DNA of 64,000 nt from the NCBI RefSeq assembly GCF_005406215.1, contig NZ_NXMA01000009.1, positions 23,167-87,166 of the forward strand. The letters run 5' to 3'. A model generated the notes under the pieces. It ran no database searches. It worked only from the letters and a program-made list of their open reading frames with translations, and had not been told where the DNA came from. This document shows, piece by piece, positions 26,880-36,315 of this stretch (position 1 is its first letter; each line of letters opens with the position of its first letter). The stretch is from Campylobacter aviculae (lineage in GTDB: Bacteria; Campylobacterota; Campylobacteria; Campylobacterales; Campylobacteraceae). The position numbers were made by a program, and so were the translations under genes.

Positions 26880-27839
26880 ATGAAAATAAAAAGTTTTCTT
26901 GAAAAAACACCAGGTGGAATGATGCTTATACCCATGCTTATTGGTGCTATTATTCATACTTTTTGGCCAGATATTTTAGCTTATTTTGGTCCTTTTACCA
27001 ATGCTTTAGGAACTGGATCTACGGTAATTATAGCAGTTTGGTTTGTCGGTATTGGAGCGAGTATAAAATTAAAAGCTACTCCAAAAGTACTTAAAAAATC
27101 TGGAGTTTTATTGGCAACTAAAATGTTTGCAGCGTATATAGCCTGTATGATTGTTCAAAGATTAATCCCGCAAGGTATGATCACTGAAGGTTTATTTATA
27201 GGTTTTAGTGCTTTAGCTGTTGTGGCAGCTATGGATATGACTAATGCAGGATTATATACGGCTTTAACCAAACAATATGGAACAACAGAAGAAGCTGGGG
27301 CAAGTTTGCTTTTGATGATAGAAAGTGGCCCTTTATTTACTATGGTAATTTTAGGTACAACAGGACTTGCTAGCTTTCCTATACAAAATTTTATAGGCTT
27401 GGTTTTACCATTTTTATTGGGGTTTATTTTAGGAAATTTGGATGAAGATTTTAGAGTATTTTTGACTAAATTAAATGAGCCTATGATCATATTTTTAGGC
27501 TTTTCTTTAGGAAGTACCATTAACCTTCATTCCATTTATGAAGCTGGAATAGCTGGGATTATTTTAGCTTTTTCTGTCATTATTTTTACGGGTTTTTTTC
27601 TGATTTTATCAGACATATTTTTAGCTAAAGGAAATGGAACAGCCGGAATTGCCGCATCTAGTATAGCAGGTGCAGCAGCAGCGACTCCTATGCTTATAGC
27701 ACAACTTTATCCCGAACTTAAAGAACAAGCAAAATACGCAACAGTGCTTGTGAGCACTTGTGTAGTAATCACTGCTTTTATAGTGCCAATTTTAACTTCA
27801 TATTATGCTAAATGGGCCAAAACACATATAAGGAGATAA
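26880..27839 (+). CDS. kdgT: KdgT-like 2-keto-3-deoxygluconate permease
   Basis: A 319-residue membrane protein with about ten hydrophobic segments and the KdgT family opening (KTPGGMMLIPMLIGAIIHTFWP). GTGSTVIIAVWFVGIGA and GGIAASSIAGAAAATP-type stretches are also typical. Members import 2-keto-3-deoxy sugar acids with protons. It lies 10 nt after the aldolase that acts on such an acid, so uptake of a 2-keto-3-deoxy acid as an extra substrate is a reasonable inference. From memory, C. jejuni NCTC 11168 has no such gene between Cj0481 and Cj0482. Confidence 0.85.
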   Translation: MKIKSFLEKTPGGMMLIPMLIGAIIHTFWPDILAYFGPFTNALGTGSTVIIAVWFVGIGASIKLKATPKVLKKSGVLLATKMFAAYIACMIVQRLIPQGMITEGLFIGFSALAVVAAMDMTNAGLYTALTKQYGTTEEAGASLLLMIESGPLFTMVILGTTGLASFPIQNFIGLVLPFLLGFILGNLDEDFRVFLTKLNEPMIIFLGFSLGSTINLHSIYEAGIAGIILAFSVIIFTGFFLILSDIFLAKGNGTAGIAASSIAGAAAATPMLIAQLYPELKEQAKYATVLVSTCVVITAFIVPILTSYYAKWAKTHIRR

Positions 27840-27843
27840 ATTT

Positions 27844-28107
27844 ATGAAAAGCTTTATTATAGTGAGTGAAAAAGATAATGTAGCCACTGCTTTATGCGAT
27901 TTAAAAAAAGGGGAAAAAGTGGCAAATGTGGTACTTAATAATGATATTGCTAGTGGTCATAAATTCGCACTTAAAGATATTAAAACTGATGAAGCGATAA
28001 TCAAATACGCAGAAATCATAGCCAGTGCAAATTGTGATATTAAGGCCGGAGAATGGGTGCATACTCATAATATCTCTGGCATTAGAGGACGTGGTGATAA
28101 GGAGTAA
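27844..28107 (+). CDS. Altronate dehydratase-like small subunit (UxaA N-domain, Cj0482-like)
   Basis: An 87-residue SAF-domain protein matching the N-terminal part of UxaA. WVHTHNI carries the histidines of the family. It is followed after 3 nt by the large catalytic part as a separate gene. The split is like SuyA/SuyB-type enzymes and is not a recent break, since both parts have their own RBS. Together they should dehydrate L-fuconate to the 2-keto-3-deoxy acid. Confidence 0.85.
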   Translation: MKSFIIVSEKDNVATALCDLKKGEKVANVVLNNDIASGHKFALKDIKTDEAIIKYAEIIASANCDIKAGEWVHTHNISGIRGRGDKE

Positions 28108-28110
28108 AGA

Positions 28111-29274
28111 ATGAAAATTATGGGTTATAGAAGAGAGGATGGAAAATTAGGTTTGAGAAATAAAGTTATTGTCATACCTAGTGTGCATTGTGCTAATAAA
28201 GTATGTGAAAATATAGCCAGAAATTGCGAAAGAGTTGTTTATATCAATCATCAACACGGTTGCTCTCAACTTGAATTTGATGCTTTGCAAACTAGAGATG
28301 TTTTAATAGGCCATGGCACAAATGCTAATGTTTTTGGAGTTTTAATTGTAGGGCTTGGTTGTGAGGTGATACAAGCTAAAGCGGTGGCTGAAAAAATTAA
28401 ACAAACAACGCCTTATAAAAAGGTTGAATATCTAGTGATACAAGAATGTGGCGGTAGTAAAAATACGATAGAAAAAGGTGTAAAAATAGTTAAAGATATG
28501 CTTAAAGCCGCCTCTAATTTACAAAAAAGCGAAGGTGATTTTAGTGATTTAATTTTAGGAACAGAATGTGGAGGAAGTGATAGCTACAGCGGGCTTAGTG
28601 CCAATCCTGCTTTAGGTAGCTTGAGTGATTTTGTTATTGATCAAGGTGGTGCTGTAATTTTAGCTGAGACAACGGAGCTTATAGGATGCGAAGCCATACT
28701 TGCAAAAAGAGCAAAAAATGATGAGGTGGCAAAAAAAGTATATGAGAAAATCTTAGGCTATGAAGATTTGGTTAAGTCCTTTCATGCTGATATTCGTGGA
28801 GCAAACCCAAGTCCAGGAAATATGGCAGGTGGACTTAGCACCATAGAAGAAAAATCTTTAGGTTGCGTTTATAAGGCTGGAACTCGAACTTTAATGGATG
28901 TGATTGATTATGCAAAACCTGTGGTTTCTAAGGGACTTACTTTTATGAACACGCCTGGCAATGACATTGAGCAATTAAGTGCTATGGTAGCTGGAGGAGC
29001 AAATATTTGTGTATTTACTACAGGTCGTGGAACCCCTACGGGATCCGCTATTACTCCTACCATTAAAATGAGTTCAAATACTTTTTGTTATAACAATATG
29101 AATGATGCTATTGATATTAATGCTGGAGGTATTATAGATGGTGAAAAAACAAAAGAAGAGGTGCGAGATGAATTGATAAATTTGATTGTAAGAATTTCGA
29201 ATGGAGAACTAGTGAAAGCAGAAATTAATGAACAAAATGATTTTTCTGTTTGGAGACTTGCTACAACTTGCTAA
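28111..29274 (+). CDS. Altronate dehydratase-like large subunit (UxaA C-domain, Cj0483-like)
   Basis: A 387-residue UxaA C-terminal domain protein. Conserved cysteine-bearing motifs QECGGSKNT and GTECGGSDSYSG, plus the NTPGNDIEQLSAMVAGG and TGRGTPTGSA segments, mark the iron-dependent dehydratase active site. It works with the 87-residue subunit upstream. RBS AAGGAG precedes the ATG. In the fucose pathway it follows the lactonase and feeds the aldolase. Confidence 0.88.
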   Translation: MKIMGYRREDGKLGLRNKVIVIPSVHCANKVCENIARNCERVVYINHQHGCSQLEFDALQTRDVLIGHGTNANVFGVLIVGLGCEVIQAKAVAEKIKQTTPYKKVEYLVIQECGGSKNTIEKGVKIVKDMLKAASNLQKSEGDFSDLILGTECGGSDSYSGLSANPALGSLSDFVIDQGGAVILAETTELIGCEAILAKRAKNDEVAKKVYEKILGYEDLVKSFHADIRGANPSPGNMAGGLSTIEEKSLGCVYKAGTRTLMDVIDYAKPVVSKGLTFMNTPGNDIEQLSAMVAGGANICVFTTGRGTPTGSAITPTIKMSSNTFCYNNMNDAIDINAGGIIDGEKTKEEVRDELINLIVRISNGELVKAEINEQNDFSVWRLATTC

Positions 29275-29283
29275 GGATATGAG

Positions 29284-30588
29284 ATGAAATATTTAAAGTC
29301 AGCAGAACTGGAATTAGTTTGCAAGAAAATTTCTTGGCGTATTTTGCCTTTGATTGTGTTAATGTTTTGTCTTTCTATGCTTGATAGAACAAATATTGGT
29401 TTTGTAAAAACTCATATAGAAATAGATGCGGGTATTAGTGAGGCTGCTTATGCTTTGGGTGCGGGGATATTTTTTATAGGTTATGCTTTATTTGAAGTGC
29501 CTTCAAATTTACTCTTGCACAAATTAGGGGCTAAGATTTGGCTAAGCCGTATAATGATTACTTGGGGTCTTGTAACTATGGCTATGATTTTTATACAAGG
29601 AGAAACAAGTTTTTATATATTAAGATTTTTATTAGGTTTAAGTGAAGCGGGTTTTAGTCCAGGTATTATTTTATATCTTAGTTATTTTTTTCCAGCTATA
29701 TATCGTTCTAAAGCTTATGGAATTTATCAAATGGGTGTGCCTATAGCTTTTATTTTCGGCTCTTTAATTAGTGGTTTTATACTTGATTATGCACCAGATA
29801 TTTATTTTAAAAATTGGCAATGGATGTTTTTGATAGAGGGTAGTATCACTGTTTTGGTAGGAATTTTTTGTTTGTTTTATCTTGATTCTCATCCAAAAGA
29901 TGCAAAGTGGCTAGATTTGAAAGAAAAAAATATTTTATTAAAATATATTGAAAATTCTAACTCCAAAGCAAAAGATTATTCTGTAAAAGACATCTTTAAA
30001 AGTTTTTTGGTGTGGAAATTTGTTTTTGTTTATTTTTGTATCCAATTGAGTGTTTATGGTGTTCTTTTTTATCTGCCGAATAAAATCGCTCAGATATTGG
30101 AAATAAATGTAGGTTTTGAGGTGGGAATTTTAAATGCTATTCCTTGGATTTTTGTTTTTGTTGCTTTACCGACTTTTACTTCATTAGCTGATAAGAATCG
30201 TTCTTGGAATTTATATGCGATTTTATTTTTATTGTTAGCAAGTTTAAGCATGATAGCTTCAACCTTTACCGAAAATTTAATACCTTTTTTATTTTTTATC
30301 AGTCTTGCTGCTATAGGTTTTATTGTAATTCAGCCTATATTTTGGAATTTACCAACTCAAGTTTTAAGAGGTAAAGGCGCAGCAGCAGCTGTTGCTCTTA
30401 TAGGTTCTTTGGGAAATTTGGGAGGTTTTGTCGCACCTAACTTAAAAACATACATAGAAAGTCATTTTGGAGTTCAATTTGGACTTATAGCATTAGCATT
30501 AATAGCTGTTTTAGGTGTGTTGGTATTGGCACATTTAAAAAATACTTTAAATTTAGACAAAGGAGAAGAAAATGGATTTAAAAATTAA
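29284..30588 (+). CDS. MFS transporter, anion:cation symporter family (Cj0484-like)
   Basis: A 434-residue 12-span transporter of the ACS (sugar-acid/organic anion) MFS branch. The signature FCLSMLDRTNIGFVK after TM1 and the GLSEAGFSPGIILYLSYF motif are typical of tartrate, galactonate and hexuronate carriers. In C. jejuni this gene is not required for fucose uptake as far as I recall, so it may import sugar acids. The next gene starts 17 nt inside its end. Confidence 0.87.
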   Translation: MKYLKSAELELVCKKISWRILPLIVLMFCLSMLDRTNIGFVKTHIEIDAGISEAAYALGAGIFFIGYALFEVPSNLLLHKLGAKIWLSRIMITWGLVTMAMIFIQGETSFYILRFLLGLSEAGFSPGIILYLSYFFPAIYRSKAYGIYQMGVPIAFIFGSLISGFILDYAPDIYFKNWQWMFLIEGSITVLVGIFCLFYLDSHPKDAKWLDLKEKNILLKYIENSNSKAKDYSVKDIFKSFLVWKFVFVYFCIQLSVYGVLFYLPNKIAQILEINVGFEVGILNAIPWIFVFVALPTFTSLADKNRSWNLYAILFLLLASLSMIASTFTENLIPFLFFISLAAIGFIVIQPIFWNLPTQVLRGKGAAAAVALIGSLGNLGGFVAPNLKTYIESHFGVQFGLIALALIAVLGVLVLAHLKNTLNLDKGEENGFKN

Positions 30589-31363
30589 AAATAAAGTTTG
30601 CATCATAACAGGGGGTGCTAAAGGCATTGGTTATGCAATTGCTAAATTATGGGCACAAGAGGGTGGAATTCCTATAGTTTTTTCAAGATCTATGCCAAAA
30701 GAGCATGATGAGGAATTAAAAAATTTATGTAAAAGTTATGAATTTTTCGAGATTGATTTAAAAAATTATGATCAAATTGAAGAGCTTGTAAAAAAGGTTG
30801 CTGCAAAATATAATGGAATTTACGCTCTTGTAAATAATGCAGGAGCAAATGATAATTTACATATCGAAAATACGAGTGTTCAAGATTTAATCAAATCTTA
30901 TGAAAACAATCTTTTTCACTATTATGCAATGACTAAAGAGTGTTTGCCTTATATTAAAAAAGAGCAAGGAAATATTTTAAATATAGTGAGTAAAACGGGT
31001 ATTACAGGTCAAGGTAGAACCAGCGCTTATGCATCAGCTAAGGCTGCACAAATTGGATTTACTAGAGAATGGGCTTGTGCCTTTGCTAAGGATAATGTTA
31101 GAGTAAATGCTATTGCTCCTGCTGAAGTGATGACTCCTCTTTATGAAAAATGGTTACAAAATTTTCCTAATCCCGAAGAGCAATATAAAAAAATTGCAAA
31201 GGCTATTCCCTTAGGACACCGTTTCACTACTGTAGAAGAAATTGCAAATACAGCTGTTTTTACTTTAAGCCCTTTAGCTTCACATACTACAGGACAAATT
31301 TTAATTCCAGATGGAGGTTATGTTCACTTAGACAGAGCATTAAATTGGGACGAGTGTCAATAG
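30572..31363 (+). CDS. fucX: L-fucose/D-arabinose dehydrogenase FucX (SDR)
   Basis: A 263-residue short-chain dehydrogenase. The NAD(P)-binding motif is TGGAKGIG near residue 14, NNAG near 89, and the catalytic Tyr-x3-Lys reads YASAK. Known C. jejuni FucX (Cj0485) oxidises L-fucose, and D-arabinose, at C1 to the lactone, the first committed step. It overlaps the MFS gene by 17 nt and lies just before fucP. Confidence 0.88.
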   Translation: MDLKIKNKVCIITGGAKGIGYAIAKLWAQEGGIPIVFSRSMPKEHDEELKNLCKSYEFFEIDLKNYDQIEELVKKVAAKYNGIYALVNNAGANDNLHIENTSVQDLIKSYENNLFHYYAMTKECLPYIKKEQGNILNIVSKTGITGQGRTSAYASAKAAQIGFTREWACAFAKDNVRVNAIAPAEVMTPLYEKWLQNFPNPEEQYKKIAKAIPLGHRFTTVEEIANTAVFTLSPLASHTTGQILIPDGGYVHLDRALNWDECQ

Positions 31364-31376
31364 ATAAGGATATCAA

Positions 31377-32618
31377 ATGACTGATTCAAAAAATATTAAA
31401 ATCGCAATCATCTTAGTTACTTCACTTTTCTTTTTATGGGGTGTAAGTTATGGACTTATAGATGTGATGAATAAAAATTTTCAAAATCACCTTCATGTAA
31501 CGCAGCATGAAAGCGGGTTTTTGCAATTGGCTTATTTTGGAGCGTATTTTATTATCGCTTTACCTGCAGGCTATATAGCCAATAAATATTCTTACAAGGT
31601 AGGAATTATGTTTGGTTTGGCATTATATGCTATAGGATCTTTGATGATTATACCTGCGACTAATTTAGCTTCTTTCCATTTGTTTTTATTTGCATTTTTT
31701 ATCTTAGCTTGCGGTATAGGATCTTTAGAAGCTAGTGCAAATCCCTATATGGTAAAACTTGGAGATGAAAAAAATGCAAGTTTTAGAATCAATGCTGCTC
31801 AAAGTTTTAATGGTTTTGGACAATTTTTAGGACCTATTATAGGTGGAGCTTTATTTTTATCTATCACTAAGCAAGGACAAAGTGCCAGCAAAGAACAAAT
31901 TGAAGCTGCATTAGTGGAAAATATGGGAAATGTTCAGCTTGTGTATGTTGGAATTGCTGCTATTGTGATTTTAATCTTAATCGCTTTTGCTTTAAATAAA
32001 ATTCCTGAAGGTTCGGCTGTAAATAGTGATTATAAACAAAAAGATTATTCTAAATCTATAGAGGTTTTTAAACATAGACATTTTAATTTAGGGCTTTTAG
32101 CACAATTTTTATATATAGCAAATCAAGTTGCCGCTGGAGCATTTTTTATCAATTATGTAGTTGAACATAATGAAAATTTAAAGGATGAGCAAGGTGCTTA
32201 TTATTTTTCTATAGCCTTAGTGGCATTTATGGTAGGACGCATCGTCTCTACACCTTTAATGAAAAAAATTAAAGGAGAAAATATTTTAGGTATATATTCT
32301 TTAATAAATACCATTTTATGTATAGGACTTTATTTTGTCCATGGTTTTTTAAGTATAGTTTTACTTATAGCCGTATTTTTTTTCATGTCTATTTCTTTTC
32401 CAACGATTTTTGCTATAGCGACAAAAAATTTACCTTTTAATCAAGTAAAATTAGGCGGATCTTTGCTTGTAATGAGTGTAGTTGGAGGAGCGATTATGCC
32501 TAGCATTGTAGGTTTAATTAATGATCATTATAATACAAGTATGGGATATTTGGCAATGGCGCCTTTATTTTTATATGTTGCTTGGTACGGATTTTTTGGT
32601 TCCAAAATAAAGGTTTAA
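31377..32618 (+). CDS. fucP: L-fucose permease FucP
   Basis: A 413-residue FHS-family MFS proton symporter. FLWGVSYGLIDVMNKNFQ in TM1 carries the conserved region of FucP, and LEASANPYMVKLG is typical of the family. In C. jejuni fucP is needed for growth and chemotaxis on L-fucose. The gene is intact, unlike the decayed copy at 36316-36979. It lies 13 nt after fucX and 1 nt before the lactonase gene. Confidence 0.92.
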   Translation: MTDSKNIKIAIILVTSLFFLWGVSYGLIDVMNKNFQNHLHVTQHESGFLQLAYFGAYFIIALPAGYIANKYSYKVGIMFGLALYAIGSLMIIPATNLASFHLFLFAFFILACGIGSLEASANPYMVKLGDEKNASFRINAAQSFNGFGQFLGPIIGGALFLSITKQGQSASKEQIEAALVENMGNVQLVYVGIAAIVILILIAFALNKIPEGSAVNSDYKQKDYSKSIEVFKHRHFNLGLLAQFLYIANQVAAGAFFINYVVEHNENLKDEQGAYYFSIALVAFMVGRIVSTPLMKKIKGENILGIYSLINTILCIGLYFVHGFLSIVLLIAVFFFMSISFPTIFAIATKNLPFNQVKLGGSLLVMSVVGGAIMPSIVGLINDHYNTSMGYLAMAPLFLYVAWYGFFGSKIKV

Positions 32619-32619
32619 A

Positions 32620-33390
32620 ATGCAAAAGATTTTTGATACTCATTTACATCTTTGGAATTTGCAAGAATGTCCTATTTCTTGGGTTAATTCATACAAAGAA
32701 TTGAATCAAAATTTTGATTTTAATCAAGCAATAAAAGAATATAAAGATTTTGAGTTTCTCGGTGCTATGTATGTTGAGACAAATAGTGATAATAAGGATA
32801 AAGAAGCTTTATTTGCTTTAAAATTAAAAAAGCTTTATGGGTTAAAACTTTGCTTAGCAGATTTGAAACATAAAGAAGAAATTTGTGCTTTTAGAGAGGT
32901 TATGCACACGAGTTTTAAAGGTGCCAAAAGATTATTTGAAACTGATTTTAAGGAGCTTGTAAAAATTTTAGAAAAGGCACAAATAGTTTTTGAAGCTTGT
33001 TTAAAAAATAGCGAATTAATATTTTTAGAGAAATTTTTAAGAGACAATTCAAATTTAAAGGTAGTTTTAGATCATATGGGGAGTCCTGATATTAATTGTT
33101 TTGATGGTTATAAAAAAGATTTACAAAGATTAAAAAAATTTTCAAATTTCTATATCAAGCTTTCATCGCCAGATCATTTTTCGATGCAAACTTCTCAAGA
33201 ATTTATTTTTGAGCTTTTCTCATTTTTGAAAGAAAATTTTAGTGAAGATAGATTTTTATTTGGCAGCAACTACCCAGTATCAAAATTAAGTCCAAATAAA
33301 TGGGCAAATTTGATTTTAAAAAGTGAAGTTTTTGAAAATTTAGATGCAATTTTTTATCAAAATGCTTTAAAAATTTATAAAGGAGGTTAA
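32620..33390 (+). CDS. Amidohydrolase-family lactonase, probable L-fucono-1,5-lactonase (Cj0487-like)
   Basis: A 256-residue TIM-barrel metal hydrolase of the amidohydrolase-2 family. The N-terminal HxH lies in DTHLHLW, LDHMGSPD carries the later histidine and FGSNYP the final barrel strand. Family members open sugar lactones such as L-fuconolactone or L-rhamnono-lactone. Its place between the sugar dehydrogenase and the acid dehydratase fits hydrolysis of L-fuconolactone to L-fuconate. Confidence 0.85.
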   Translation: MQKIFDTHLHLWNLQECPISWVNSYKELNQNFDFNQAIKEYKDFEFLGAMYVETNSDNKDKEALFALKLKKLYGLKLCLADLKHKEEICAFREVMHTSFKGAKRLFETDFKELVKILEKAQIVFEACLKNSELIFLEKFLRDNSNLKVVLDHMGSPDINCFDGYKKDLQRLKKFSNFYIKLSSPDHFSMQTSQEFIFELFSFLKENFSEDRFLFGSNYPVSKLSPNKWANLILKSEVFENLDAIFYQNALKIYKGG

Positions 33391-33708
33391 ATGCAAAGGT
33401 ATGGTCAAATCATAAAAATTAAAAAGGAGAAAATTCAAGAATATAAAGATCTCCATAAAAATCCTTACAAAGGAGTTTGTGAAATGATTAAGGAGTGTAA
33501 TATACAAAATTATTCCATTTATCTTTTTGGGGAATATTTGTTTGCATATTTTGAGTATATAGGAGCTGATTTTGAAGCGGATATGGCTAAAATGGCAAGG
33601 GATGAAAATACACAAAAATGGTGGAAAGTAACAGATCCTTGCCAAATATCTTTAGGCTATGCGGGACAAAAATGGCTTAACATGGAAGAAGTGTTTCATT
33701 TGGATTAA
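33391..33708 (+). CDS. RhaM/FucM-type sugar mutarotase (Cj0488-like)
   Basis: A 105-residue L-rhamnose mutarotase family protein, starting directly after the lactonase stop with GGAGG inside that gene. The HKNPYKGVCEMIKE and FGEYLFAYFEY segments and the C-terminal WWKVTDPCQ are typical. It interconverts sugar anomers, here presumably L-fucose, so that the dehydrogenase gets its preferred form. Confidence 0.85.
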   Translation: MQRYGQIIKIKKEKIQEYKDLHKNPYKGVCEMIKECNIQNYSIYLFGEYLFAYFEYIGADFEADMAKMARDENTQKWWKVTDPCQISLGYAGQKWLNMEEVFHLD

Positions 33709-33720
33709 AAAGGAGAGATA

Positions 33721-35159
33721 ATGACAACTTATTATAATTTTATTAATGGGGAATTTATTCCTCATGAGGGTGAATTTTTTGAAGTTTTAAATCCAGCAAC
33801 TAAAGAAGTAATTTCAAAAGTTGCTAGTGCAAGTTTAGAAGATACTCAAAGAGCGATTGAAGCAGCTAAAAAAGCTCAAAAGTCTTGGGAGGCGAAACCA
33901 GCTATACAAAGAGCAAATCATTTAAAAGAATTAGCGAATTTGATACGAAAAAATGCCGATTTTTTAACTCATATCTTAATGCAAGAACAGGGAAAAACTA
34001 AAGATTTAGCTAGTGTAGAAATTCATTTCACAGCTGATTATATAGATTATACAGCTGAATGGGCTAGAAGATATGAAGGTGAAATCATACAAAGCGATAG
34101 AGCTAATGAACATATATATCTGTACAAAAGTGCTATTGGGGTTGTTGGTGGAATTTTGCCTTGGAATTTCCCATTTTTTCTAATAGCGAGAAAAATGGCT
34201 CCAGCCTTATTAACGGGAAATACTATTGTTATAAAACCAAGCAGTGAAACTCCAAACAATGCTTTTGAATTTGCAAAGCTTGTTTCACAAAGTTCTTTAC
34301 CTAAAGGAGTGTTTAATTTGGTGGCTGGAAAGGGTAGTATAGTAGGACACGAATTATCAAGCAATAAAGATATAGGTATGGTAAGTCTTACAGGAAGCGT
34401 TGAGGCTGGAGTTAGGGTTATGGAAGCGGCGGCAAAAAATATTATAAAAGTTTCTTTAGAGCTTGGAGGAAAAGCACCTGCTATAGTATGCAAGGATGCA
34501 GATATTGATTTGGCTGTAGAGGCAATAAAAGCAAGTAGAATTTGTAACAATGGTCAAGTTTGCAATTGTGCTGAAAGAGCCTATATCCATAAAGATGTAT
34601 ATGATGAATTTGTAGATAAATTTGTAAAAGCTATGAGTAAGGTGAGTGTAGGAAATACACTCAAAGGAAATTTTGATATGGGTCCACTTGTCAATCAAGC
34701 GGGCGTGGATAATGCATTAGAAATGCTTGAACTGCAAAAGCTAAAGGTGCCACCTTAGAGTGTGGTGGAAAAATAACTGATACAAGTGGATATTATTTTC
34801 CAGCTACTGTACTTACAAATGTTAAGCACGAGGATGAGATTATGCAAAAAGAAATTTTTGCTCCTATTTTACCTATTGCAAAATTTGACACATTAGATGA
34901 AGCAATTGATATGGCAAATGATTGTGAATATGGGCTTACAAGTTCTATTTATACCCAAAATTTAGATATAGCAATGAGGGCAAGCAGAGAAATTAAATTC
35001 GGAGAAACTTATATCAATCGTGAAAATTTTGAAGCAATGCAGGGTTTTCATGCAGGATTTAGAAAAAGTGGAATAGGAGGGGCTGATGGCAAACACGGTC
35101 TTGAAGAGTATTTAGCTACTCATGTGGTTTATTTACAATATAATACAAGAAAGCAATGA
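33721..35159 (+). pseudogene. Lactaldehyde/aldehyde dehydrogenase, split by a frameshift (Cj0489/Cj0490-like)
   Basis: A 479-residue NAD-dependent aldehyde dehydrogenase if one base is added. The first frame (345 aa, to 34758) contains the NAD-binding PWNFPFF, the general-base region ELGGKAP and the catalytic cysteine in GQVCNC. The frame is lost after ALEMLE near 34730; the next frame continues AKAKGATLECGGK to 35159. The missing base is probably an A in GAACTGC. NCTC 11168 also annotates two ald fragments here, so the break may be widespread. The lost C-terminal part closes the active site and the tetramer. Expected role: L-lactaldehyde to L-lactate. Confidence 0.85.
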
Positions 35160-35165
35160 TTTGTT

Positions 35166-35191
35166 AACCCTAATCAATATTAGGGTTTTTA
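35166..35191 (+). terminator. Terminator of the fuc operon
   Basis: AACCCTAA (35166-35173) pairs with TTAGGGTT (35180-35187), followed by TTTTTAT. It begins 7 nt after the ald stop. Confidence 0.75.
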
Positions 35192-35284
35192 TCATTTTTT
35201 TGTTTTAGTTTTTGTTATACTTTTGGTTATTTTGGTAATTTCGTAACATTTTTTTCAATATAATTTATAATCAGCATTATGTTT

Positions 35285-35297
35285 ATTGTATATAAAT
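35285..35297. promoter_or_regulatory. FucR-like box before the fructokinase gene
   Basis: ATTGTATATAAAT repeats the core of the fuc operator copy at 25913 (TTGTATATAAAT is identical). It sits about 60 bp before the kinase ATG, beside a TATATTAGAAT stretch that could be the promoter. It suggests shared control with the fuc operon. Confidence 0.45.
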
Positions 35298-35359
35298 TGA
35301 TTTTATATTAGAATGATTTATATGATAAGTTAGATTTTTAAATTTAAGGATTTTGATTT

Positions 35360-36259
35360 ATGAAGGTTCTGGTTTTTGGTGAAATTTTATATGATGTTTA
35401 TGGTGATAAATATTCTATAGGAGGAGGTCCATTCAATTTTGCTATTTGGCTTTCTAGAATGATAGGAAAAAAAGAAGCCCTAACTATGATCAGCGCTTTA
35501 GGAAATGATGAATTAGGCTTGAAGGCTTTGGAATTTGCTAAAAAAGAGCAAATAAATACAAGCTGTATAGAACTTTCTTCCAAGTTTCCTACAAGTAAAG
35601 CCTTGGTATTTTTAAATGAAGATAAAATTCCTGATTATATAATTGAAGAAGGAATAGCCTGGGATAATATCATATTTAATGAACAAATTTCTAAGTCTTT
35701 GGACTTTGATTATGATATTTTCTACTTTAATCTTTTAGCTCAAAGATTTGACGCTAGTGCCAATACTTTAAAAAAAATTATGGATAAAGTTAAGGCAAAA
35801 TTTAAAGTTTTTGATATGACTTTAAGAAAGAATTATTTCACAAAAGAAAAACTTTCAGATGCTCTTAATTTTATAAATGTTTTAAAGGTTAACGAAGAAG
35901 AACTTGAACTTGTTAAAAAGCTTTTTTATCCTGATTTTAAATCAGATATAAAACAAATTTTGACACTTATTCAAAAGGATTTTAATATACCTTATATTTT
36001 CTTAACTTTGGGAGAAAAAGGATCTTGCTTGCAAAGTCTTAATGGATTTTTCACTAAAGATGCAAGAAAAGATATTAAAATTGTAGATACAGTAGGAGCG
36101 GGAGATTCTTTTTGCGCAGCTTTGAGTTATGCTTTAGTTAAAAATTTAAAAGAGGAGGAAATTTTAAGCTTTGCTACAGAAATAGCCGAAAACGTCATAC
36201 AACTTCAAGGTGGAACAACTTTTTTTGATTTTTATCATATTCAAAAAAAGTATTTTTAA
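35360..36259 (+). CDS. PfkB-family carbohydrate kinase, probable fructokinase
   Basis: A 299-residue ribokinase-fold sugar kinase. The N-terminal GGGPFNFAIWLSR and the C-terminal DTVGAGDSFCAAL, with the catalytic Asp and anion hole, are intact. The opening VFGEILYDVYGD is closest to fructokinases (ScrK/FrcK) by eye. Phosphorylating free fructose would fit the GH32 hydrolase 800 bp away. C. jejuni and C. coli normally lack Pfk and ferment no sucrose, so how fructose-6-P enters metabolism is open; gluconeogenic enzymes could take it. RBS AAGGA is present. The gene is intact between decayed DNA. Confidence 0.82.
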   Translation: MKVLVFGEILYDVYGDKYSIGGGPFNFAIWLSRMIGKKEALTMISALGNDELGLKALEFAKKEQINTSCIELSSKFPTSKALVFLNEDKIPDYIIEEGIAWDNIIFNEQISKSLDFDYDIFYFNLLAQRFDASANTLKKIMDKVKAKFKVFDMTLRKNYFTKEKLSDALNFINVLKVNEEELELVKKLFYPDFKSDIKQILTLIQKDFNIPYIFLTLGEKGSCLQSLNGFFTKDARKDIKIVDTVGAGDSFCAALSYALVKNLKEEEILSFATEIAENVIQLQGGTTFFDFYHIQKKYF

Positions 36260-36315
36260 AGGTTTGTTTATATTATTGAAAAATGGAATTTTAATATAAG
36301 CTAAAAGGATACAAA

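Noticed and set aside
27844..29274. Possible pseudogene: altronate dehydratase split in two
   Set aside because: Each part has its own RBS, the same split occurs in C. jejuni (Cj0482/Cj0483), and two-subunit forms are normal for this family.
34047..34550. 167-residue antisense reading frame inside ald
   Set aside because: It is a shadow of the coding strand with no RBS and no protein-like features.
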